DNA of 64,000 bases from positions 35,736 to 99,735 of the forward strand of contig JACEEZ010007210.1 of assembly GCA_016584305.1 (NCBI GenBank). The letters run 5' to 3'. The stretch comes from Chionoecetes opilio. Its lineage: Eukaryota > Arthropoda > Malacostraca > Decapoda > Majidae. Each line of letters opens with the position of its first letter. The first letter of the stretch is position 1. Under the pieces are notes generated by a model, which was not told the origin of the DNA, did not search any database, and saw only the letters and a list, made by a program, of their open reading frames with translations. Shown piece after piece: positions 22,901 through 34,631 of the stretch. The translations under genes were made by a program, and so were the position numbers.

Positions 22901-23389
22901 TATACATATGTATTTAAACTATGTTTAAAATAGGTGTTTGCTAAAGCCTAAAACAGCTCTTGTCGTGCAGATCACCAAATTATCACTATATTCTCATACC
23001 TCCCCAGTACACCCTATTTACCAACAATTTTCTTCTTCTTTAAATCTTATTTATTATGGCATGATTTGGCATAAAATGCAGAGCCTTGTACACTGGTTCT
23101 CACTTTTTCATCTTGCATGAAACGTTTGCATCTGTACTTGCCTTCCATAATGAAATACAACACCAGTTGTGACCATTGCACCATTGCACACGCTAAAACC
23201 CCAAAGATGCAGTGCTATTATTATCTGATTTATTGTTTGGTACGTTAAAATATCCATCTATGTGCCTGGCATCTGTAGTAATTTGGTATCATTTAGTGTA
23301 AAGTAGCTGTATGGCACTTGTTATTTTACATTTCCAATATCGTGCAGAAAACATTATAAATGGTGGTGTTGACTGTTGCCTTAATTAGA
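22901..23389. other. No gene seen
   Basis: AT-rich sequence without recognisable coding or tandem structure, between the LINE linker remnant and the (TA)n tract. Confidence 0.5.
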
Positions 23390-23391
23390 GG

Positions 23392-23422
<31 letters not shown>

Positions 23423-23442
23423 TATTATATATATTATATATA

Positions 23443-23477
<35 letters not shown>

Positions 23478-23481
23478 ATAT

Positions 23482-23547
<66 letters not shown>

Positions 23548-23620
23548 TATATATTATAATATATTTTGTTGTGTGTGATGTGTGTGTGTGTGTGTGTGTG
23601 TGTTGTGTGTGGTGATTGTT
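23390..23620. repeat. (TA)n followed by (TG)n microsatellite
   Basis: About 155 bases of TA with short interruptions (23,392-23,545), then TGTGTG (23,571-23,612). A Tyr/Ile ORF on both strands is an artefact. Confidence 0.95.
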
Positions 23621-24429
23621 TGTTCTATTTGGTATAGTCCAGGCTTTAAAACCCGTTTTTTTCAAATTTTTACAGTACTGTTTTGGTTTTTTTCTTTGGG
23701 GTAGGGGATTCTAACAGAAAAGTCAAATTTTAAATGCAATACCCCTTTTTTTTCTGCCTTTTTAGTAATTATGTCCCTCTTTTTTAAAATTTTAGGCCCC
23801 AATTTTTTCTGGTATTCAACATTGCAAACCCGTCCTAAAATGTTACCGGGGTTGGGCAAGTCTACGGGTTGAAAAAACCTTAATAAAAAAAAAATTGGGT
23901 TAATAAATTTTTTTTCTATTTACCTTTTTTAAAGAATGATTTTTATATTCCCAAAATACAAGGTTTAATAAAAATTTAAAAGGAAGGGGAAAACACGAAA
24001 AAGGGGAAGGGGGATGGGAAAACTTAAAATAGAAAACAAGGGGTCCCCCCCTAAAAAGCTGCGTGTTTTTTTTCATCTCCCCGAAGATGGCGCAAGTCCG
24101 TCCTTTCCCAAAAATTTAGACACAGGGCCCCCCATTTTCGTTACGTTATACCCATCCTTGGTCGCGGGCCCTTTAAACCCTTTTAAACCGGGTTTTTCTT
24201 TCCTTTTCCCTTTTCATTTTTCCCCCTCCTGGGAAAAACTTTCCTTTTTTTTACATTTAAAACATATTGCATACTTTGGCTGTGTATTTTTACTGATTTT
24301 AAAAGAATTTTAAACATAATTTTCTGATGTTATTTCCCGCACCCCCCCAAAGGACATTTCAGGGTTTTCCCGGGCTGCAATTATTAAAAAATATCGAATT
24401 TTTTATTATTATTATTATTACCCCACAAA

Positions 24430-24590
24430 ACATACACCCACACACACCCACACACATTTACCACACACACACACACCCCACACACACACCCCACACACAC
24501 ACACACAAAACACCCACCCACAACCCCACCACACACCCCAAACACACACCCCAACCAAACCACAACCCCAAAACTCACGCCTACAATTTC
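24430..24590. repeat. (CA)n / CCCAACA-type low-complexity tract
   Basis: CACACACACC, ACCCCACAC and CCAACCAAACC words. It lies inside the homopolymer-inflated zone. Confidence 0.85.
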
Positions 24591-24879
24591 CAACAGTACA
24601 TTCGTGCCTACTGAGCGATTCCCTCTATCAGAAAGTAATATGAAATGCTATCTATACATGTTTTTGGTTCATTATTATTTATCTTTGTTCTTTTCACATG
24701 ATCAATATAATTTAAAATTTCAAAGGGGAAAATTTTCGTCCCCGCATCAAAAAAGTGGGGGGAGTGGGGGCGAGGGTAGGACACATGAATCACGTTCCCC
24801 TCTGCCTCCAAGTCTTTCGACATAAATAAAAAATTTTATGTGAAAAGGGGGCCCCCAAAATCCATGAGGGGTTTAAAGG

Positions 24880-25090
24880 TTTGTTTTTTCAAAACTATCA
24901 CCCCCCACTAGGGGTTGAACCCTGACACCCCCCCTGAGCAATATTAGCCTGGATACACTTGATATTTTGATTTTGGGCCTCACAGTGGGGGTTTTTTTGT
25001 GAAAGAGGGCACTCGCGAAAATACAGATTTTTTTCGAAAATTTCAAATTTTTTTTAATAAAAAGGGCCAATCGCAGTTTTTCAAAAATTT
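24880..25090 (-). repeat. Inverted repeat arm, left of nuclease-like gene
   Basis: CTGAGCAATATTAGCCTGGA, CACTTGATATTTTGATTTTG, GGCCTCACAGTGGG and CGCGAAAATACAGATTTTTT are the reverse complement of the text at 27,380-27,575 (TCCAGGCTAATATTGCTCAA, CAAAATTTCAAGTG, CCCACTATGAGG, CAGATATTTCGCG). The arms are in opposite orientation about 2.3 kb apart, with the nuclease-like gene between them. Confidence 0.85.
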
Positions 25091-25957
25091 TTTTTGTGTC
25101 CCCAAAAGGAGGGGAATAACAGGGCCGTTGTAAAAAAATTGGTTTAGCCTATTAAATTTGGGGGGTGGGTTAAAAAGAAAGTCAAAAACTAAAGTAATGG
25201 GGTTTTCCCAAACGTTTTTAATCCTTTTTTAAAAAGAAGACGGGGATCCCACTAATCTGTTTTTTCTTGTTCATCTAAAAGATTCAAATTTTCACGTGCA
25301 TCAGGGAATTTTTTAAACATGGCCCAATTTTGGGGAGTTTAAAAATTTTAATGCCTGCTTCAGAGGGTTTTTTAAGGGTCTTATTTCATTAATTATCCTA
25401 TTAACAATCTTTTTCGGGCTCGTGATACTTTGTTTAAGGGGACAAAATTCCGTTACTTAACCCCTTTTTTATTATAAGAAAAGGGTTAGGGCCCCATGAA
25501 TGTGCCCCTGAAGCCCCCGGCCATTACCGGGTAAATTTTTTTTTGGGTTTCGCTGCTACGATGATGATTTTATAATATTTTTTGGGGTAACGGTGCTATG
25601 GTTTTTTAAAAAAAAAATTTTTAATTAGAAAAACTGCAGTGCTCCTCTGTACTAAACTGGGTGTCAGTTTCCATTTTACACACACAAACAATTTTTGGGA
25701 CCCCGGAAAAAGGGGGCGAAATACGGTTTAAAATTTCCCCGGGGCAAGATGACAGCAAGAGATTTCCCCCCCTGCCAACTGGAAAGGGGTTTATGACTTT
25801 TCCAAAAACAAGGGAAATCTTACCAAATTTCCCAGGGGTAAAACAAAAAAAATGTTGGGAGGGGAAAAAAAGAGCCGGGCCCCCCTTGTTTATTGAACAC
25901 CTGCGGTTGGATTTGAGGGGAAAAAAACCAAAAATACTCGGGCCCCCATGGGGCTGA

Positions 25958-26794
25958 TGTTGGGAAAAGCTGCAATCATCTCACGGGGAGGCCGATACAC
26001 GTATAATATTGCATGCCAAGGCGGCCTATATGGATGGATACGAACGGATCATAGTCTCGTGCAGGGACACCGACGTATTGGTACTGCTCACACACTTCGC
26101 GGGACAATTAAGTGGAGAGCTCTGGATGAAAACTGGCACAAGGCAGGAACGGCGTTATGTGGCTGTGCACGACATACAGTTGACACCGACCATGCAGCGT
26201 AACATCCTGGTGTACCATACGGTTACAGGATGTGACACAGTCAGTCAACCAAGTGGACACGGGAAAAAGACGACATGGAAGGTATTCCAGCAACACGGAG
26301 CATTGTTTGATGACCTCGGACGTGGCACGCTGTCAGAATCCACCATACGGAGTCTGGTAGAGTTCTTCTGCCGTATTTACTCACCAGCTTCGGACGAAAC
26401 TAACATCAACGATGTGCGATACCGCATGGTTCAAAAGGGCACCAAAGACCAAGAAAAGCTTCCGCCAAGTCGAGAATGTCTTGAACAACACATCAAACGC
26501 GCACACCACCAGGTTCAGGTGTGGTTCCAGGCAGATGTACCAATCCCTGAAATCGAGTCACCCATTGGAAGTGGATGGTACGAGGATGCTACGAGGAGAC
26601 TACACCCACACGTCAGTGTGAACGATCCTCTGCCAAACGAGTTCACAGACATAGGCTGCTGCAAGTGCTAAAATTGTGCTACTTCCAGATGCTCTTGTAG
26701 GGCCATGAACTTGAAGTGTATAGCTGCATGTACCTGTAATAACGGAGTGTGTCACAAACGATACAGTGTGGCAATTGAAACGGACTCTGAGTGA
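25958..26794 (+). pseudogene. FEN/XPG-like (PIN-fold) nuclease with CXC tail, 5'-incomplete, in-frame TAA
   Basis: The frame opens at 25,958 and contains, in order: GEADTRIILHAK at ~25,985; SCRDTDVLVLLTHF with Asp codons at 26,066 and 26,072; TGCDTVS with Asp at 26,234; then GHGKKTTWKVF. In FEN-1/XPG nucleases the matching blocks are the EAEA motif, the (E)D-x-D strand, G-(C/S)-D-Y and the helix-two-turn-helix GIGPKxA, so the metal-binding acids appear kept. After ~200 residues comes a Cys-rich stretch: CCKC, a TAA stop (26,669-26,671), then in the same frame NCATSRCSC, LKCIAACTC and a final TGA at 26,792. That pattern resembles a Tesmin/TSO1 CXC zinc module, so the TAA interrupts a real domain. 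The N terminus runs into the corrupted zone. Similar proteins are repeat-associated in animals (recalled, not checked). Substrate and role are unknown. Confidence 0.75.
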
Positions 26795-26943
26795 CTAAAA
26801 CACGAGATTCTTTCATTTCATTTCATGTACATGTAAAGTTGCATATATACAATTATGCGCCTTTTTCGTCCATCGTTCACTGTTGCGTTACTTAAATTTT
26901 CACTAGATGTATGTATGCTATATTTGTAATAAGTAATTTAATC

Positions 26944-27445
26944 TACTCATTATTATAGCATAAACCAATATTTTTACAATATGGCTTGTTATTTTGCTCA
27001 TTTTGACACCAAATATATATGCTTTTACCTGCATTATTGGTCATTCTATTGACATTTTTGTATTTTCGAGAAAATCCGATATTTCGCGATTGGCCCCTTT
27101 TCATATAATATTCCTAGTCTATACTCATTATTATAGCATAAAGCAATATTTTTACAATATGGCTTGTTATTCTGCTCATTTTGACACCAAAATTAAGTTT
27201 GTAACTGCATTATTGGTAATTTTATCTGCTTTTTGTATTTTCGAGAAAATCCGATATTTCGCGATTGGCCCCTTTTCATATAATATTCCTAGTCTATACT
27301 CATTATTATAGCATAAAGCAATATTTTTACAATATGGCTTGTTATTCTGCTCATTTTGACACCAAAATAAAGTTTGTAACTGCATTATTGGTCATTTTAT
27401 TGACATTTTTGTATTTTCGAGAAAATCAGATATTTCGCGATTGAC
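26944..27445 (+). repeat. ~177-bp satellite-like tandem repeat, 2.8 copies
   Basis: Monomers start at ACTCATTATTATAGCATAAA at 26,944, 27,123 and 27,298 (periods 179 and 175). Each includes AATATTTTTACAATATGGCT, TCATTTTGACACCAAA and TTTTCGAGAAAATCCGATAT. The last monomer runs directly into the right inverted arm at 27,390. It also gives spurious ORFs on both strands. Confidence 0.95.
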
Positions 27446-27580
27446 CTCTTGCACAAAATAACCCACTATGAGGTCCCAAATCAAAATTTCAAGTGTCATC
27501 CAGGCTAATATTGCTCAAGAGGTGTCATGGATCAATCCTAGCATGGGTGACAGCTTGTAACAAACCGTTCCCCAGCATGT
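27390..27580 (+). repeat. Inverted repeat arm, right of nuclease-like gene
   Basis: Partner of 24,880-25,090. It includes the end of the third satellite monomer and continues through CACTATGAGGTCCC, AAATTTCAAGTGTCATCC and AGGCTAATATTGCTCAAGAG. This arm has normal homopolymer lengths, so it is the reliable version. Confidence 0.85.
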
Positions 27581-28690
27581 AAAATTTTGAGATTATATTC
27601 CTAGTCTAACACGTCAGGTTGGTGTTTCAGTGACCGTTCAGCCGAATGACGTGATGTATAATTATCATGAAAATAACGTGTTTAAAATGCATCTTTACCA
27701 TGATCAATATATTTCATAGGGTAAAAAGTCTGGAAATCATATCAGGCTCGGGCGGCACGAGGCGCCAGAACAAAAAATTGGAATTGTGATATTAGCGAGA
27801 CATTCCAATCAACTGGTAGCCGGTAGGATATGCAAGATCGGTATGAAGGTCTCAAAACAATGGATGTAAAAATATAAATAAAAACGTTAATATTCGTTAT
27901 AGGCCACCACTGATTTTTAGGCCGAAACTTTGTTTTCCTGAATAGATTTTAAGTGTTATGAATTAGACATGCACTCGTTTGTGGCCTAAGCAAATGTTTG
28001 TTTACAGGTGAGGGGGGGGGGGCACCCCGCCTCGGGATACATGACATTTATGACTGTTTTAGATAGCTTCCTGTCACAATGTATGTGGTAAAATCTCTAG
28101 ATCTGTACAATTTTGACAGTCTAAGTGAACAAAAATAAACGAAAAATTGTAAGTTAATGATATCCTGATATTTAATAGGTAAATATATTCTACAGGAGTT
28201 GGCGGCACCAACCAGCCGCAGGAGCCAGGCAAACGCGCACCTTCAAGCAAGACCCAGCAGATCATTCCCGACACAGGTAGGGGCAATTCCTGCCAATCAG
28301 ATTCGCATATTGAACCTAAATATCTCTACTAAACCTAACCCAAACCTATCCTAAACCTAACCTAACCTAAATCAAACCAAAACATAACCAAAATCTAACC
28401 TAACCAAAGCGTAACCTAACCTAGCTGTTACATAAAAAGATGTGCTATATTTCTGGTTTCCGGAAGTGAATAGCATTGCACATTATACTGAGCTAAAAGC
28501 AATAGATAAAAATGTAGGCCGTAGGGCATGTGGAGCCAGCCAACTCCTGAGGAATATAAACCTAATCATACCGGTATTATTATGATTTAGGTAGTCCTCA
28601 AGCCTGACAAGTCTAACCTGTCTCATAATGTAGATCTCATTTTGAGTCTTTTTAACCCCATTTTCCATGGCAGAATTGAAAAATAATGGT
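27581..28690. other. No gene seen; AACCT-type word cluster
   Basis: Contains a relative of the 3,520-3,640 repeat at 27,920-28,020, ending in a G-rich tract. At 28,312-28,428 there is a dense run of degenerate CCTAACC/AACCTAA words. No supported coding sequence. Confidence 0.6.
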
Positions 28691-28695
28691 GTTAC

Positions 28696-28825
28696 GGAGG
28701 AGGAGGAGGAGGAGGAGGAGGAGGAGGAGTAGGAGGAGATAATGGAAGTATGGAAAAGAAAAGTGTAATGAGGGTACAGAGAAGGAAAGCAATATGTAGA
28801 GAGGAGGAGGAGGAGGAGGAGGACA
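28696..28825. repeat. (GGA)n microsatellites
   Basis: (GGA)~14 at 28,696-28,738 and a shorter (GGA)~8 at 28,799-28,822. Confidence 0.95.
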
Positions 28826-28879
28826 AGGGTTCGCATCCCTCTGAAAGTTATAGGTATCTTACCAACAAGTTTATAAATT

Positions 28880-29390
28880 GTCTTTTCCTCCTCCTCTTCC
28901 TCTTCCCTTCCTTCCCTTTCTCTATATTCCTTTCCTTCCTCCCTCCCTCCCTTCCTCCTCTTTCCCTTTCCTTCCCTTCCCTCCCTTTCCCCCTATATTC
29001 CTTTCCTCTCTCCCTCAAATCCCTTCCTCCTCTTCCTCTTCCCTTCCCTTCCCTTCCTTTTCCCTATATTCCTTCCCTCCCTTCCTCCCTTCCTCATGCT
29101 CTTCCCTTCCTTCCCTTCATTTTCCCTATATTCTTTCTCTTCTTCCATTTCTTCCTCCCACCCTTCCTCTCAATGACAACCTCTCTTCCTCCCCTTCCTG
29201 ATTCCCCTCTTTTCTCCTTCATTTTCATCTCCAATATCTGATTATATTCTTTTTTTTTCCTACTTTCCTTAATTTGTTTCTGTTTTTTTCTTTCTGTTTC
29301 ACTTTTCCTATCTTTTTTTCCCTCGTTTCCCCTCTCCCTTCTCTCGCTTTTTTCTCTCCCTCTCTCCATTCTCTCTCCCAACTTTATCTC
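28880..29390. repeat. Polypyrimidine tract (TTCCC/CCTCC repeats)
   Basis: More than 95% C+T over most of the interval, with a loose ~65-base higher-order repeat (CCCTATATTCCTTTCC recurs near 28,920, 28,990, 29,065 and 29,125). Phe/Ser/Pro-rich ORFs are artefacts. Confidence 0.9.
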
Positions 29391-29500
29391 AATGGGTAGC
29401 GTGTCTTTTCTCTCCTTCTCTCCCTTCTCTCCTTGCCTCTTATTCCTTCCTTTATTGGATACTTACGTTTTTCCCTCCTTCTTTTCGCTGTTTATATGGG

Positions 29501-29801
<301 letters not shown>

Positions 29802-31149
29802 TGCTGGACATAATCAGTGAGAAACTAGTGTCAGTGAAAACAAGTGAAAGTGAAGTGAAAGATATTTTATTGAAAGTGGACGAAAAAAACAGCGGTGGGG
29901 CCGAACAACATCAGTCTCCGTTTGCTTCGCCAGTGTGCCAATGAGCTGGCGCGTCCACTCGCCTACCTTTTCAACCATTGCCTAGGACCAGAACCTGGCC
30001 TAAGTCCTGGAAAACCAGTAATGTGGTTCCAGTTCACAAGAAGGGTGGCAAGACTGTGGCAAAAAATTACCGCCCTGTGTCCCTGCTGCCGGTGCTCAGC
30101 AAAGTGATGGAGACCGTCGTGGCCTCGAGAATCACGGAGCACCTCGAGAGGCACCACCTGCTCTGCACCAGGCAGTTTGGGTTTCAGCAGGGGAGGTCAG
30201 CGGCAGACCTGCACCTACTGCTGGCTTCTGTCCTGAGTGCAGCCCTGGAGCAAGGCAAGGCCATTGCCGTCGTGGCGTTGGACATCGAAGGCGCCTTTGA
30301 CCGGGTGTGGCATGAAGCTTTGGTCACAAAGCTTCGCGCCGCCGGCATAGACGGGGCACTCCTGCCTCTCCTCAGAGACTACCTGAGGGACAGACACCTG
30401 AGGGTGACTGTCAGTGGTCGGGAGTCCGAGGTACAGCCCATCAGAGCAGGTGTGTCTCAGGAAAGCTGCCTCGGCCCCCTGCTCTGGAACATCTACATTA
30501 ATGACTTGCTGCACCTCATCCCAAGGGCGAAGGACTTTGCGGATGACATCACCCTGACTCAGAGCTACAGCTCAGAGGAGGAAACTGCGACCACGTCCCA
30601 GCTCAACGACAGGCTAAGCCGCATCGCAGCCTGGGGCAAGTGAAGTTTGCTTCCCACAAAACGCAGCTTCTCAACGTCTCCAGGTCGGGTGCAGCTCTGC
30701 GCCTTAAATTCAACGGGGACACACTGGCACCGTAGGACAAGGTGGAGGTACTGGGGGTCACCTACGAACGTAGTTTGACCTTCAGAACCCACATCGAGCG
30801 GCTCGCTAGAGTGACCTCAGGGAAGCTGGCATCTCTAAGGAGGATGTCTTGGCTTCTCGACGGTAGGGGGATAGAAATCCTCTACAAGGCGCAGGTTCGC
30901 TCCTCCCTGTAGTACGCGTGCCTCGCGTGGGGCGGCGCGGCCAATAAACACCTCGCCCTCCTGGATAAGGTACAGGCCCGAGCGGTGAGGATCATAAAGG
31001 AAAACAATGCCGGACAGGAGCCACATCTCACCACCCTCCAACACCGACGTGACGTGGCGGGACTCACCGTGGTGTTCAAGGTGCAGGTGAAGCGATTGAG
31101 TCACCTTCAGGCGTTGTGGCAGCCATACCACCTGGCTCCGGTCACCACC

Positions 31150-32661
31150 CCTCGATTATTGATATACCCTCGATCAGTAAGGTTTTTGAAAAAGCTATTG
31201 TTCATAGATTCAAAGGGTTCCTGGAAGATTTTTAATTATTATCTGATAATCAATGTGGATTTCGTAAGAATAAGTCAACAGAGAAAGCTATAATGAAATT
31301 TACAAGTGAAATTTATAGTAATTTGGAAAGAAAACATTATGTTGCAGGCATATTCATGGACTTATCTAAAGCATTTGATTCACTGGACCATAAAATATTA
31401 ATTGATAAGCTAATTAAAATAGGAATAAGAGGAACACCATTAAAGTTATTTGCAAGTTATTTGACAAATAGGAAACAAGCTGTATATTGTAACAAGAAAA
31501 CATCAGTGCTGAAAACTGTTGACAGGGGAGTACCTCAGGGATCAATACTGGGCCCATTGTTGTTCTTGGTATTTATAATGATATTTCCAATGCCAGTAAT
31601 AAATTTTATTATGTTCTTATAGTAATGGGTTTCAGCTAACAAATTAAGGGTAAATATTACAAAAACTAATTATATGCTATTTCAAAATCGATCTGTAGTA
31701 TACAACATGGGTCCAGTATATATCTATATATGGATGGGTGTGAACTTAGGAGGGTTGCATGTACAACATTTTTTGGGGGTTATCATAGATGGAAACTTGA
31801 ACTGGAAAAATCATATGCAATCAGTCTGCTTAAAATTGTCAAAAACTTGTGGAATATTATACAAAATTCGTTACAATCTAACAACTGATGCTTTGAAAAG
31901 TATATATTATTCCCTGTGTTATCCTCTTATTATATATTGTGTGTCCATCTGGGGTTGTACGTGGCCGTCAAATGTAAAGGAAATTATTGTCACTCAGAAG
32001 AAACTGATCAGAACCATAACATATAGAGGGAAACATGACTCTATACACTTTTTATTCAATGAGTTAAAATTACAAAAATTTGAATTACTACATAAATATT
32101 TTTGTCTTCTCACTGTTTATAATGATTAAAATGATAATAGTCACAACTGTAAAATATTTAGAATGATTCATCACAGCCTAGGTACCAGAGGTAACAATGT
32201 TAACTTGTTATGTCCACAACCAAGAACAACACTGTACAAATTTTCTATATATAGTTTTGGCCCGAGATGTTGGAACGCATTACCAGATGATATCAAAAGA
32301 GCAACTAATCTCAATTTATTTAAATATAAACTTACACAGTATTTATATAATTTAAAAAGTCAAGGTGTTATAGAATGAAACTGAAAATACAGTGAATTTG
32401 TGCTCCTGAAATTTAGGTACTTTTTTTTAAATTTTTTAAACACGTTGTCACTATGAGTTTATATTTTTGCATGTTAATCTTTATTTGTAAAGTATTGCCG
32501 TCATCGTATTCATATTTAGATGATGTAAACTGATTTTATGTCTGCTAAGGAGCTCATGCTCAGCAGACTAATGCCTATAAAATGTGTATATACGTATGTA
32601 TTCATGTATGTAATTGTTATTTGGCAATAAACTCTATAAACTATAAACTATAAACTATAAA
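31150..32661 (+). pseudogene. L2/Daphne-like LINE, 5'-truncated, nested in Jockey-like LINE
   Basis: AT-rich element unlike its GC-rich host. It begins within the RT (PSISKVFEKAIVHRFKGFL), then NQCGFRKNKSTEKAIMKF, FMDLSKAFDSLDHKILIDKL, GVPQGSILGPLLFLV (~31,535-31,575). After INDIS-like text near 31,590 the sequence jumps to ANKLRVNITKTNYMLF (~31,636-31,685), so the FADDT catalytic block is missing. Then come FLGVIIDGNLNWKNH, CYPLIIYCVSIWGCTW and the C terminus FGPRCWNALPDDIK, stopping at 32,378. The 3' UTR is ~250 bases and ends with four CTATAAA heptamers (32,632-32,660), a typical LINE tail. The DLSKAFDSLDH and PRCWNALP style suggests the L2/Daphne side of the CR1 group. Confidence 0.85.
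32630..32661 (+). repeat. (CTATAAA)n LINE tail
   Basis: Four tandem heptamers at the 3' end of the nested LINE. The interrupted Jockey-like frame restarts right after them. A similar ACTATAAACCATAAAC word occurs at 44,887-44,903. Confidence 0.9.
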
Positions 32662-33004
32662 CCCTTGCTGTCGCTCTGGCTCCTGGTGAGCTATTACAGC
32701 CCCGCTGCCGTACGTGGCACCACCAACGCCAGTTCACAAACACATACGTATATCAGTTGGTGGAACACGATGATTTCACAAATATAATTTAACGGAGTGA
32801 GTGCCCAGGAATTCAAAGTGATGGTGAACATCTGGTTGCTGGGCAGAACTGAGTGATAGTGATAAAGTGACTATTATAAGGACCAGAGTAAGACTTTATG
32901 ATAGGGAGGATGAAGAATGTAACCTTTAGTCTATAAGGTACTATGCTACAATGTAATGTTGCATTTAACTTCTCTGTAAACTGTTATTTTGTATAAATAC
33001 AATA

Positions 33005-33540
<536 letters not shown>

Positions 33541-33954
33541 GTGGGGGAAAAAGTCAGAAAGCCAACAAGATATCGTCTCATTTCAATATTTTTTTCTCTA
33601 CATATTTTCTCGACCTTTCCTTTTTTCTCTTCCTCTGGAAAAGGAGGAGGAGGAATACAAAGGAATACAAGGGAATACAAAGGAAACACAAACAGCAACA
33701 GACCGATAGGTCCTTACAAGACTGTTTGCTTTAACTATACTACACTAACTAGATAATAAGAGAGAAAGGATAGGAAGTAGAAGGCTCCTCCTACCCACCC
33801 ATCCCTCCAGCCGAAGCTGGCCGGAAAAGAAGTGATACCATGCGATATAGAAAAACTGCATGGAATTTGTGAGGGAAGTTGAAAGCTGTTGTAATCTATG
33901 GCTAACTACTACTAGTTTGTGGGGGTAGGTTTAGTGCTTGATAGATAGGTCATG

Positions 33955-34560
33955 TTATGTGTGTTTTGTAATGGTGTGAACACAGTGTGGAGGTTCAAGG
34001 GTGGTGCGGCAGCCTTGCCTGGCGCTTTCTTGGGAGGCAGCAGTCAATCAGGCCCCAGCTCCGTTCAATCCACTGCGGATTGTGTACTTTCCATGTAGGA
34101 CGCCGTACACTTCAATGCCTCCTGCAGCAGTGACCCCTGGTACCTTAAATCCCGATGGTGGTCACTAACTGTCAGGACCCTAACTGAACCACAGCCCGTC
34201 ACAGGTCGAGAGTAGTAGTGGTAACCGTTAACTCGGGGCTATCTGTGTGTGTTATGAGGTCTAATGTAGTGTTGGTGTAGGCTCAGTGTGGAAGTTCAGG
34301 GGTGGTGCGGCAGCCTTGCCTGGCGCTTTCTTGGGAGGCAGAAGTCAATCAGGCCCCAGCTCCGTTTCAATCCACTGCGGTAGTGCACTTTCCAAGTAGG
34401 ACGCCGTGCACTACAATGCCCCCGTGCAGCAGTGACCCCTGGTATATAAATCCGATGGTGGTCACTAACTGACAGGGCCCTTACTGAACCACAGCCCGTC
34501 ACAGGTCAAAAGTTGTAGTAGTGACCGTTTACTCGGGGCTGTCTGAGACGTGTGGGAGGG
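33955..34560 (-). repeat. 300-bp tandem duplication next to CR1 3' end
   Basis: Two units 300 bases apart: CAGTGTGGAGGTTCAAGGGT at 33,983 and CAGTGTGGAAGTTCAGGGGT at 34,283. Both continue GGTGCGGCAGCCTTGCCTGG, CGCTTTCTTGGGAGGCAG, CAGTGACCCCTGGTA, GATGGTGGTCACTAACTG and ACCACAGCCCGTCACAGGTC. It directly follows (in element sense) the CR1 stop codon at 34,632, so it may be that element's 3' UTR. The units are about 90% alike by eye. Confidence 0.9.
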
Positions 34561-34631
34561 GTTGTGTAGACGCGACTCGCAATCATTTTACGCAATGAGA
34601 GTAAGTTTCAGAGGCCCGCGAGATAAATTTA

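Larger units (their letters stand above)
23640..25957. other. Homopolymer-inflated zone, probable base-calling artefact
   Basis: From about 23,640 the texture changes abruptly to blocks of 3-9 identical bases (for example CCCCGGAAAAAGGGGG, TTTCCCCGGGGC, GGGCCCCCCTTGTTT) and returns to normal exactly where the nuclease-like gene becomes readable at ~25,958. Sequence 24,885-25,085 can be checked internally: it is the reverse complement of 27,380-27,575 but with runs lengthened and neighbouring bases lost. That supports corruption and not biology. ORFs here (for example 24,014-24,313 and 25,661-25,957) should not be trusted. A C/A-rich repeat lies at 24,430-24,590. Confidence 0.75.

Noticed and set aside
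24014..24313. 99-codon ORF in the homopolymer-inflated zone
   Set aside because: Sequence quality is doubtful, composition follows the runs, and no domain is seen.
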